In this document: in pieces, positions 6,657 to 13,485 of the stretch
Numbering within the stretch: the stretch's first letter is position 1
Layout of the letters: each line of letters starts with the position of its first letter
Assembly (NCBI GenBank): GCA_027034115.1
Contig: JALVJB010000024.1
Span: forward strand, 1 to 16,972
Length of the DNA: 16,972 bases
Source of the DNA: Acidilobaceae archaeon
GTDB taxonomy: Archaea; Thermoproteota; Thermoprotei_A; Sulfolobales; Acidilobaceae
Direction of reading: 5' to 3'
The notes under the pieces: generated by a model
What the model saw: the letters and a program-made list of their open reading frames with translations, nothing else
Told to the model about the DNA's origin: nothing
Databases searched by the model: none
Translations under genes and position numbers: made by a program

Positions 6657-6866
6657 CTAGATGTACCCGAGATCCTTGAGCCTCTCCTTAATCTTCTCCT
6701 CGTCCTCCTTCGAGAGGGGCTCCCCCTCTCCCAGCCCGCTCGAAGCCTCCTCTATGAGGAATTCTATGAGGGCCTCCACGCTGTCGAACCCGCTCTCCTC
6801 TGCAAGCTTCTTAGCCTTCTCATAGGCCTCCTTAGAGATCTCTATGCTAACCTTCTCCTCCGCCAA
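6657..6866 (-). CDS. Small ribbon-helix-helix (CopG/Arc-type) DNA-binding protein, second of two
   Basis: 69 residues. A beta strand (KVSIEISKEA) is followed by helix AYEKAKKLAEESG and helix SVEALIEFLIEEASSG, then an acidic tail ending KEDEEKIKERLKDLGYI. The fold prediction is RHH. The tail is very close to that of the neighbouring RHH protein, whereas the DNA-contacting strands differ, so the two may read different or asymmetric sites. The TTG start lies three bases after the cysC stop codon with a GGGA ribosome site six bases upstream, so it is cotranscribed with cysC. Fifty-eight bases containing a promoter separate it from the next RHH gene. Confidence 0.78.
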   Translation of the reverse strand: MAEEKVSIEISKEAYEKAKKLAEESGFDSVEALIEFLIEEASSGLGEGEPLSKEDEEKIKERLKDLGYI

Positions 6867-6869
6867 TAG

Positions 6870-7433
6870 TCATCCCTCGCATACCACTGGTAGTTTATCG
6901 AGGATTGTTTTAAGCCTTGAGTAAAGCAGGTCCACCGACTCCTCGACGCTAGCCTTATCCGTGTCTATCACGAGCCAGGGGTTCTCCGGGGGCTCGTAGG
7001 GATCGTCGATACCGGTCATGTGCTTGATCTCCCCGGATAGAGCCTTCTTGTAGAGGCCCTTAGGATCCCTCCTGATAACGGTCTCCAGGCTAGCCTTCAC
7101 GTAGACTTCGAGGAAGGGCGCCTCTTCCTCGACGATCTCCCTTACCATCCTCCTGGCATCTCTATAGGGTGAAACGAAGCTGGCCAGCACTATTACCCCG
7201 TTCCTGGCGAGGAGCCTGGTTATCCAGGCAATCCTCCGGAGATGGTTCATCCTCTCCTCCCTAGTGAACCCGGAGCCGACGCTGACCGTCTTCCGGGCCC
7301 AGTCACCGTCGATGAGCTCAACCCGGTAGCCCTCGGCGCGGAGCTTCTCTGCAACCCTACCTGCTATGGTAGTCTTACCGCTACCAGGGAGCCCCGTGAG
7401 CCATGCGACCAACCCCTTCTCCAGGCACTTCAA
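6870..7433 (-). CDS. cysC: Adenylylsulfate (APS) kinase
   Basis: Phosphorylates APS at the 3' hydroxyl to give PAPS, the activated sulfate donor. The 187 residues contain the P-loop GLPGSGKT (14-21), the IDGD strand end (41-44), FTREERMNHLRR, the SFVSPYRDARR segment (85-95) for APS binding, DPKGLYKKA and the GIDDPYEPPENP loop, all typical of APS kinases. The start is TTG with a strong GGAGGAG about eight bases upstream; no better start is in frame. Fifty-three bases separate it from the upstream peptidase gene, with no clear TATA box, so readthrough from that gene is possible. It is directly followed by a small RHH regulator gene and then the sat unit. Confidence 0.95.
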   Translation of the reverse strand: MKCLEKGLVAWLTGLPGSGKTTIAGRVAEKLRAEGYRVELIDGDWARKTVSVGSGFTREERMNHLRRIAWITRLLARNGVIVLASFVSPYRDARRMVREIVEEEAPFLEVYVKASLETVIRRDPKGLYKKALSGEIKHMTGIDDPYEPPENPWLVIDTDKASVEESVDLLYSRLKTILDKLPVVCEG

Positions 7434-7486
7434 ACCGCAGTCTCCTCCAAAGGCTCCTCCTGCTCCTGGAGGGTGGTTTTGACGGG

Positions 7487-9256
7487 TTAATGGGGTTGAG
7501 GGTCCCTCAGGGGCTCCCGGTTGCGTAGTAGGAAGGCTAGGGCCGGGTACAGGATCTTATAGACATCCTCAACCTTGTTGACGGCGTGGCCCATGTCTGG
7601 GGCTATGTAGGCTTCAAAGCTCTTACCCTTCTCTAAGGCCTTCTCCATGAACTTTAGAACCGGTTTTAGCGGAGTACGGCTATCGTTCTGCGGGTGAACT
7701 ATCATTAGGGGGTCCCTCAGGTTATCCACGTAGCTTATAGGACTCCTCTCCCCTAAGAGATCCATCTTCCCGGCGAAGAGCATCGCTATGAAGCTCTTGA
7801 AGGCGGCGTCGCTGAGCTCGTACATCTCCCTCCAGTCGACCACGCTAGCCCCAGCAACGCCGGCCTTGTAGATGCCGGGCTTGCGTGTGAGGGCGCACAT
7901 GGTCATGTAGCCCCCGTAGCTGTAGCCCATGATGTAGAGGTTTGAGGCGAGCCCGCTCTCCAGAGCCCACCTGGAGGCGGCTACGATATCTTCCAGCTCG
8001 CCGCCACAGGGGTCTCCAATTATCCGGAGCCTCCACTCCTCTCCATAGCCAGTGCTACCCCTATAGTTTGGCATTACAACGTTGAAGCCCGCCAAGGCTA
8101 GGCTGGCGGCGAAGACGTCCCAGACGTCCGCTGTCTCGGCGAAGGGCCCGCCATGTACTAGTGTGATGGTGGGCCCAGGCTTGCCTGCCCTGGAGCTTTC
8201 AACAATGAAGGTGGGCACCTTAGAGCCGTCATAGCTCTCCACTAGCTCGAAGCCAACAGTGGAGATAGCCTCCTCAACGTAGTCTGGGACCTCCCCAGCT
8301 AGTACCCTTGAACCATCTAGGCCCACTATGCTCGAAGGAGTCTTTAGGCTAGTATAGGTCGTGACCAGTCTGCCCCTCCACTTGTACACGCCCCCGTGAA
8401 TACCGATGGGGGCGTCGACCTGCTTCCCGTCTAGGAATATCCTGCTCCTCCCATTCTTCCTCCCAACCACTACCAGGGCTCCGTCGGGCAGGAATCCTAT
8501 GTAGTTGAAACTCATAGGCCCGAACTCTTCAAGGTCTCCATGAGGCAGCTCTAGCCTCCTGGACTCCATTGTATTAGGGTCTATTCTCTCAAGCCACGCC
8601 CCTGAGGGTCCCTCAACCCCTGCAACGATCCAGCCCTCCGGGTGTATGACCATGTAGGTGGCGCTAGCGTTCTCGGGCTTGTAGACCTTCACCTCTCCCG
8701 AGGCTAGGTCTACTACTAGCCCCTGGAAGCGGCCCGACGCTGGGTCCAGCGCGCCTACTCCTACCGCAGTGTTCCCGGATAGGTCTGTGAGGGTTGCGAA
8801 TCCTGGGAGGGTAGCTACTTTCCTCGGCTTGCCCTCCACGGAGTATATGGCTATCTCTCCCATCGTGGCTGAAACGTAAACAATCCTCTCATCATCGTAT
8901 ACAACACCCATTATCCTAGAAGGCTCGACCCCCTCAACCCTCTCCTCCTCGCCTGGCGAGTCCAAGCTAACAGTAAAGAGCAGGTGTTGCTCCCTGCCAC
9001 GAGCCACATCACGGGTAAACACTACCCTGCTAGCACCGTAGGGGACCCTCGCGGCGCCGCTCACCGGCTCCCTGTTAAGCTTGACAAGACTCTTGCCGTC
9101 ATAGGAGTAGAGGTTCGCCGCTCCCTCCCTGAGGGCCGTAGCTACAATCCTCTCCCCACTGCCAACGCCCTGGATACTATACATTTCAATATTTATGAGG
9201 CGTATTACTTCCTCGAGAATACGGGAGTAATCACTAGAACAGTTAACCCTCGACAA
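7487..9256 (-). CDS. Acylaminoacyl-peptidase, S9 prolyl oligopeptidase family
   Basis: Serine peptidase that removes acylated or other N-terminal residues from peptides; probably cytosolic, in peptide turnover. 589 residues: an N-terminal seven-bladed beta-propeller (about 25-325) and a C-terminal alpha/beta hydrolase domain. The oxyanion-hole HGGP is near 368. The nucleophile elbow GYSYGG carries Ser446, with Asp525 in PQNDSRTP and His557 in DMGHA. These numbers are one higher than those I recall for the A. pernix enzyme (445/524/556), and long segments such as NYRGSTGYGEEWR and GDPCGGELED look the same, so an orthologue is likely. The TTG start is supported by GGTG upstream and alignment with that N-terminus. 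It has its own TATA box, and cysC follows on the same strand. Confidence 0.95.
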   Translation of the reverse strand: MSRVNCSSDYSRILEEVIRLINIEMYSIQGVGSGERIVATALREGAANLYSYDGKSLVKLNREPVSGAARVPYGASRVVFTRDVARGREQHLLFTVSLDSPGEEERVEGVEPSRIMGVVYDDERIVYVSATMGEIAIYSVEGKPRKVATLPGFATLTDLSGNTAVGVGALDPASGRFQGLVVDLASGEVKVYKPENASATYMVIHPEGWIVAGVEGPSGAWLERIDPNTMESRRLELPHGDLEEFGPMSFNYIGFLPDGALVVVGRKNGRSRIFLDGKQVDAPIGIHGGVYKWRGRLVTTYTSLKTPSSIVGLDGSRVLAGEVPDYVEEAISTVGFELVESYDGSKVPTFIVESSRAGKPGPTITLVHGGPFAETADVWDVFAASLALAGFNVVMPNYRGSTGYGEEWRLRIIGDPCGGELEDIVAASRWALESGLASNLYIMGYSYGGYMTMCALTRKPGIYKAGVAGASVVDWREMYELSDAAFKSFIAMLFAGKMDLLGERSPISYVDNLRDPLMIVHPQNDSRTPLKPVLKFMEKALEKGKSFEAYIAPDMGHAVNKVEDVYKILYPALAFLLRNREPLRDPQPH

Positions 9257-9290
9257 CTAGGTATTCACCAGGCCATAAACGCCGCATCTA

Positions 9291-9304
9291 CAAGTATTAT
9301 ATTG
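9291..9304 (-). promoter_or_regulatory. TATA box of the acylaminoacyl-peptidase gene
   Basis: ATATAATAC on the minus strand lies in the 92-bp spacer between the glycosyltransferase stop and the peptidase start. Spacing predicts initiation near 9272, giving a leader of about 16 nt that contains GGTGA nine bases from the TTG start. Confidence 0.55.
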
Positions 9305-9348
9305 TTGAGAGTAAAGGAGCTGAGAGGGTCCCAGTGAATCCCGCCCTA

Positions 9349-10491
9349 TTATTCTGGGCACGTGTTGCCCAGTAGCTCTACGAGGCTGGCGAGCCTACCG
9401 CGGAAAACACTATAGCGGAAAGTGTTCCCGACCCTCATACTCTTCTCCCTCAGCCTCTCCTCCAGCCCGGGAGTCGATACTATACTGGACAGGATAGAAG
9501 GCACTTCCCCTATGTTCCCGTAGCCTAGCCTGCCATCAATCTTAGACGCTATATCAGTCCATGCTCCGCCATCCCTGTAGACGAGGGGTATCGCCCCTAG
9601 CTGGGCTGCTTCGGCGACCGCGATGCCGAAGTGCTCTATGAAGGGAGGGTGTATGTAGAATCTAGCCCTCGCCAGGTTGTCTTCGACCTCCTCTCGCGGA
9701 GGATTAGCGATTAACTCGATGCTCTCCAGGCTACTAGATTTTCTTCTCAGCTCCTCGAAATACCTCCTGCTACTCCGGCCGTGGACGCTTCCCAACACTA
9801 TGAGCTTCAAGCCTAGCCCTCTGAGGCTGGGTGCAATGGAGAGGATGGACTCGAGTTTTTTCTCTGGGGTGAAGCGGGAGACTGTTACGGCTATGTTTTC
9901 CTTGTCTCTAGGAGTAGCCCTCGTCTCGACCGGGGGGTGGAGCACGCAGGCGGGCCTTCCGTAAACCCTACGGACAAGCCCGCGAGTCCACTCCGAGTTC
10001 ACCGCTAGTAGCTGGGCTTGCCTAGGCCATGATACCCCTACGGCCTGCTTCCTGGAGAGCCAGTCGTAGAACCTCCTCAGGGGTCCCCCAGCCCCGTAGA
10101 CTAGTCGTCTAGCGAGCACGGGGAAATGGATGTAGGCGATGTCCGCCGGGAAGGGGATGTTGGATTGGCTCTCGATGGATAAGTCGTAGTCTAGTGTTTC
10201 CAGGAGGACTAGTGCTCTACGGGCGGCTATGAGTCTCCGGTACTCGGCCGCCCTCCCCCCGAGGAGCTTGTAGACCGTTTCCTCGACCAGGCTAGTGCCC
10301 GGGTCAAGTATCCTAGCGGTTGCCAGATCCATCCCGATATCACGGGCCAGGGGTTCCAGGCCTGCGCGTGCATGCGTGACTAGTGTCACCTTGTAGCCTA
10401 GGTCCGCGAGGGCTCTCGCAGTGTAGAGCCCGACTTTCTCAGCCCCGCCTATCCCCTCGATTAAACTGTGTATTACTATTGCGTGTGGCAA
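9349..10491 (-). CDS. GT4-family (GT-B) glycosyltransferase, ALG11-like
   Basis: Predicted retaining glycosyltransferase using a nucleotide-sugar donor, 380 residues. The N-terminal acceptor domain begins HSLIEGIGGAEKV, a glycine-rich loop typical of GT4. The C-terminal donor domain has SRFTPEKKLE (about 205-214), VLGSVHGR and the EX7E motif in IEHFGIAVAEA (Glu286 and Glu294). The sequence between NSEWT (165-169), the HPPV turn and the EHFGI segment recalls eukaryotic ALG11 mannosyltransferases, which act on the cytosolic face of membranes in N-glycan assembly. No transmembrane helix is evident. The start is TTG. It diverges from a DNA methyltransferase gene, and the peptidase gene downstream has its own promoter. 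A role in archaeal protein N-glycosylation is plausible; acceptor and sugar are not shown. Confidence 0.85.
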   Translation of the reverse strand: MPHAIVIHSLIEGIGGAEKVGLYTARALADLGYKVTLVTHARAGLEPLARDIGMDLATARILDPGTSLVEETVYKLLGGRAAEYRRLIAARRALVLLETLDYDLSIESQSNIPFPADIAYIHFPVLARRLVYGAGGPLRRFYDWLSRKQAVGVSWPRQAQLLAVNSEWTRGLVRRVYGRPACVLHPPVETRATPRDKENIAVTVSRFTPEKKLESILSIAPSLRGLGLKLIVLGSVHGRSSRRYFEELRRKSSSLESIELIANPPREEVEDNLARARFYIHPPFIEHFGIAVAEAAQLGAIPLVYRDGGAWTDIASKIDGRLGYGNIGEVPSILSSIVSTPGLEERLREKSMRVGNTFRYSVFRGRLASLVELLGNTCPE

Positions 10492-10539
10492 GTGTCCCTG
10501 ACCTCTCCCCGGGAGCCCAGCCCTCTTCGTGAGTGGCGG

Positions 10540-10580
10540 GCTTAACCCATGATATACCAGGTAGGCGCCGGATTAATTCT
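10540..10580. promoter_or_regulatory. Divergent promoter region, glycosyltransferase / methyltransferase
   Basis: The 103-bp spacer between the two divergent starts contains TTAACCC, ATGATATACC (about 10550-10559) and GATTAATTC (10571-10579). On the minus strand GGTATATC would start a glycosyltransferase transcript near 10529. On the plus strand ATGATATACC would start a methyltransferase transcript near 10578, before the GTG at 10595. Which box serves which gene is not certain. Confidence 0.4.
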
Positions 10581-10594
10581 AGTACTGGTGCATA

Positions 10595-12373
10595 GTGCTG
10601 GCGCTCGGATCCGTCTCTCCCAGTTTGCTGGCAAGCATTAGCAGGGTGGCAATGAAGCAGGAGTCCAATACAAGGCCAAGCGTGTTCAAGTGGTGGGGGC
10701 GGAGGCCTGTTGCTATAGTAAGGGCGTTCCTTGCCTTAGCCGCTGGGGCCGGCGAGGAAGACGCCCTGGGAGTCGCCCTTGGGAGGAGGGAGAGTTTTGA
10801 AAGGGTGAGGAGGCTGGTGAGTGGTAGAAGACTCCTAGACCCCTTCGCAGGCTCCGGAGTCATCCCCGTTGAAGCCTCGAGGCTAGGCTACACTGCCGTC
10901 GGCCAGGATGTGAACCCCTACGCGGTAGCGGTGGCAGAGGCTTACGCCGAGCTTTGCATGGGAGGATGCAAGGCTAAGTCCGAGTGCCTATGGGGGTCCC
11001 TCGCCCGCTCCTGGGGGAGGGTTCGGGGGCTATGGTGCAGGGGGGACTCCTGCATAGTTCACGTGCTCCTGGCCAGGTGTCCGCCCTGCACTGCCCCTGT
11101 ATGGGTTTCCAGTGCTAGGAGCGGGTCGAGTGCTAAGAGGGCCCTCGTCCTAACGGAGGACTACTCCTTGGAGTGGAGGGACCCCCGGGATCTTTCACCG
11201 GGGGAGCCTAGGATACCATTGCCCGCTGGCCTTCCCCAGGAGGCCCCGGGGTATGTGGCCTACGCGCTGGAGTACTATCACAGGGGTGCTAGGAGATGGG
11301 TCTCCCTTGCTTCTAGAGATAGGGAGTCTGTAGAGTGGAGGAGGTTCCTAGAGGAGACCGCTAGGGTTGCGAAGCCCTTAGCGGCGAGCTCGGGGGGCGT
11401 GAGGGTCCCCCTTATGGAGGAGACGAGGAGGCTTTACAGGCACGGGGTTACCACCACTCTAGGCCTCTTCACGTGGAGGCAGGCCGCAACCTATGCTCTC
11501 GTCGCTAGGGAGGCATGGGCTTGCAGGAGGGAGATGGCCCTCGCGGTCGCCAATGCTATGCAGTCTGGAAGCCTCCTAGCAATGTACTATCAGCCCATGG
11601 CTAAGGTGAATCCCGGCTTAGTGGTTAAGAGCTACTGGCTACCAAGGAATCCCGTCGAGTTAAACCCAGTCGCCAATACTAGGATGCCCCACCCGCCAGC
11701 TCCCAGCGCTAGGCCTGTGGGGAGGGGGACCCTCGTATCCATTATTCAACGCTATGGCAACGCTTGTTGGAATGGGAACGGTTGCGTTGAGCCACCTACG
11801 ATACTGCTGGGGGACTCGACTAGGAACGTGCCGGGGAGCGGCTACGATATTATAGCGACCGACCCGCCGTACCCGGGCCTCCACACGTACCGGGATATGA
11901 GTCTTCTCTACGCCCATGCTAGCATGCTAGCCGGCCTGAGGGTCCCTCCAGAGTGGAGTGAGGTAGACACACGTGATCCAGAGTCGTATAAGGCTGGCGT
12001 GCTCTCCGCGATGGAGAAGAGCCTATCGAAGGCTGTGAAGGGGAGTGTGGTACTCCTCTTCATATCCAGCCCTTCGCCGGAGGGGATTTCTACTATCGCG
12101 GAGCTACTCGAAGAGCTTGCTAGACTGGGGATTGGCTACGAGGCCATCTACCCCGTCATCGCGGAGAACCCCGGGGCCCTGGGTAGGAGTGCTAGCAGGG
12201 TTGTATTCGTAGTTGCCGGAAGACTGGGGATCCCGACTAGGAGAGGGTTCCTCGACCCATTATCCCTGGCCTGGAGGGTAGCTAGGGAGGTTGGACTGAG
12301 AGAGGGGGAGGCCAGGTATGCGGGCTTGGTTTCAAGCGTGCTAAGCGACGCCCTCAGCATACGCCTGGCCTAG
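10595..12373 (+). CDS. DUF1156-type DNA methyltransferase (putative N6-adenine/N4-cytosine)
   Basis: 592 residues. The N-terminal segment NTRPSVFKWWGRRPVAIVRAF (25-45) matches the DUF1156 entry motif (usually HLWWARRPLAAAR). SAM-binding motif I is LLDPFAGSGVIPVEA (81-94), followed by GQDVNPYAVAVAEA. The catalytic motif is DPPYPGLHTY (423-432), type DPPY, which transfers a methyl group to an exocyclic amino group. The roughly 320-residue insert between motif I and DPPY contains clustered cysteines (121, 125, 131, 148, 153, 162, 165, including CPPC), a possible zinc module. The GTG start leaves about 34 residues before WW; an ATG at 10652 is an alternative. No nuclease, helicase or other defence gene is adjacent, so it looks like an orphan methylase. 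The target sequence is unknown. It converges on the aldolase gene with overlapping stop codons. Confidence 0.82.
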   Translation: MLALGSVSPSLLASISRVAMKQESNTRPSVFKWWGRRPVAIVRAFLALAAGAGEEDALGVALGRRESFERVRRLVSGRRLLDPFAGSGVIPVEASRLGYTAVGQDVNPYAVAVAEAYAELCMGGCKAKSECLWGSLARSWGRVRGLWCRGDSCIVHVLLARCPPCTAPVWVSSARSGSSAKRALVLTEDYSLEWRDPRDLSPGEPRIPLPAGLPQEAPGYVAYALEYYHRGARRWVSLASRDRESVEWRRFLEETARVAKPLAASSGGVRVPLMEETRRLYRHGVTTTLGLFTWRQAATYALVAREAWACRREMALAVANAMQSGSLLAMYYQPMAKVNPGLVVKSYWLPRNPVELNPVANTRMPHPPAPSARPVGRGTLVSIIQRYGNACWNGNGCVEPPTILLGDSTRNVPGSGYDIIATDPPYPGLHTYRDMSLLYAHASMLAGLRVPPEWSEVDTRDPESYKAGVLSAMEKSLSKAVKGSVVLLFISSPSPEGISTIAELLEELARLGIGYEAIYPVIAENPGALGRSASRVVFVVAGRLGIPTRRGFLDPLSLAWRVAREVGLREGEARYAGLVSSVLSDALSIRLA

Positions 12374-13269
12374 AAGTATGATTCTAGCCCGCTCTCCCTC
12401 CACCTCCTCACTACTTCCCTCCTACTCTCCTCGTCTTCCGGCGGTAGCGGCGGCCTAACCTCGCATGTATCGATAACTCCCTCCTCAGCGAGTATCGTCT
12501 TAATGCCTCCCTGGAGAGACCTGGCAGGCTCCAGGATCCATGGTATGTTTAGTAGGAGCTTGTGGAGTTCTACTGCCCTGGAGTAGTCGCCTTTCTCGTA
12601 GGCTTCGACGAGCCTTGAGTGGAGCCTGGGTGTGAGGTTGGCCCCAGCAGTAATGCCTCCATCGCCCCCGGAGGAGAGGTTGTATAGGAGTAGCTCGTCG
12701 CTCCCCGAGTATACTATGAAGCTCGGAGCCCTCCTCTTCAACGTTCTAATTAGGCTGGCCTGGTAGCTTACACTATCAACCGTAGCTTTAACGCCAACTA
12801 TCTTATCTACTAGTGATAGTTTCTCGATAGTGGAGATGCTCACCAGGGTCCCTGTGTGGCTCGGGATGTTGTAGACTAGTATCTTCGAATTAATGTTACC
12901 GGCTAGCCATTTGTAGAAGGCTTCGATGCCGTATTGGGGTGGAGAGTAGTAGTATGGCGGTGGTATTAGGAGGTATCTAGCCCCCTCCCCGGAGAGGGCT
13001 TTGGCCTCGCCTAGCACAGCGAAGGGGTTAGGACCCCCTACACCGGTAATCAGGGAGTCCCAGCCTACTACACCCGCCACCTCTCGCAGTAGAGTCACCT
13101 TCTCGCTAACGGTCAGCAGGGGCATCTCACCAGTCGTCCCCGCGACGAGTACTCCAACGCCCTTAGCGGCGATCCTTCTAGCAAGCTTCTTGGCGGAATC
13201 ATAGTCTACCTCTAAGCCATGATTATAAGGTGTGACCATCGGAGCTATTACTCGAGGCAGTCCGGCCAA
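12370..13269 (-). CDS. DHDPS/N-acetylneuraminate lyase-family aldolase (class I, Schiff-base)
   Basis: TIM-barrel aldolase of the DapA/NAL/KDG-aldolase superfamily. Counting from the upstream GTG at 13278 (three codons earlier), AGTTGEMP (46-53) forms the carboxylate-binding loop, Tyr136 is in YNIPSHTG, and Lys164 in GVKAT is the Schiff-base lysine. The 28-residue Tyr-Lys spacing equals that of E. coli DapA. Where true dihydrodipicolinate synthases have Arg after YNxPx, this protein has His141, so the physiological substrate may be a 2-keto-3-deoxy sugar acid or another pyruvate adduct rather than aspartate semialdehyde. GGAGGTG overlaps the GTG codon and is ideally spaced for the TTG at 13269, so I start there (299 residues). 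A long leader with a nested hairpin precedes it. Divergent from the CoA-transferase. Confidence 0.88.
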   Translation of the reverse strand: MAGLPRVIAPMVTPYNHGLEVDYDSAKKLARRIAAKGVGVLVAGTTGEMPLLTVSEKVTLLREVAGVVGWDSLITGVGGPNPFAVLGEAKALSGEGARYLLIPPPYYYSPPQYGIEAFYKWLAGNINSKILVYNIPSHTGTLVSISTIEKLSLVDKIVGVKATVDSVSYQASLIRTLKRRAPSFIVYSGSDELLLYNLSSGGDGGITAGANLTPRLHSRLVEAYEKGDYSRAVELHKLLLNIPWILEPARSLQGGIKTILAEEGVIDTCEVRPPLPPEDEESRREVVRRWRESGLESYF

Positions 13270-13315
13270 TACAAGCACCTCCCCTTCTCACGGAGACAAA
13301 GCTCGAACCTACTCT

Positions 13316-13401
13316 GAGCCGCCTTGGACCAGCAGAGGCCCCGTCCCTCACCACCCTCCGATGATCGGATAGGGGGACCGGGCATTCCTCATCGGCGGCT
13401 C
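13316..13401 (-). ncRNA. Nested long hairpin in the aldolase 5' leader (candidate structured leader or RNA)
   Basis: Four nested complementary segments fold this region into one arm. The outer 8-bp stem is 13316-13323 with 13394-13401 (GAGCCGCC/GGCGGCTC). Next come 13335-13338 with 13387-13390 (GAGG/CCTC), then 13340-13347 with 13374-13382 (8 bp, one bulge), and a terminal TCCGA/TCGGA hairpin (13357-13361 with 13365-13369) on a 3-nt loop. About 25 pairs are visible. The AT-rich box at 13420-13438 predicts minus-strand initiation near 13405, so the fold would begin at the very 5' end of the aldolase transcript. It ends about 47 bases before the TTG start. I match it to no known riboswitch or ncRNA class. 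The base pairing is seen directly; a regulatory role is inference. Confidence 0.45.
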
Positions 13402-13419
13402 CAATGCTACGGGGAGGAT

Positions 13420-13438
13420 TAGATACTAATTATTTTAC
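13420..13438. promoter_or_regulatory. Shared AT-rich promoter element, aldolase / CoA-transferase
   Basis: The only AT-rich patch in this 195-bp divergent spacer reads TACTAATTATTTTACC on the plus strand and GGTAAAATAATTAG on the minus strand. Standard spacing places a plus start near 13455, before the CoA-transferase, and a minus start near 13405, at the edge of the hairpin leader. One element may serve both directions. Confidence 0.5.
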
Positions 13439-13485
13439 CAGAGGCTGGGCCCCGATAGATAGGCTTCGAGCGGGTGTATAGTGGA

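Noticed and set aside
10652..12373. Alternative ATG start for the methyltransferase
   Set aside because: It leaves only about 14 residues before the WW motif and the ribosome site would be three bases away. The GTG at 10595 is preferred, but this is not excluded.
13296..13402. tRNA or tRNA remnant in the aldolase leader
   Set aside because: The minus strand has GGTTCGAGC like a T loop and an outer stem, but the T stem does not pair, there is no D arm or anticodon arm, and the 8-bp outer stem is not in acceptor geometry.
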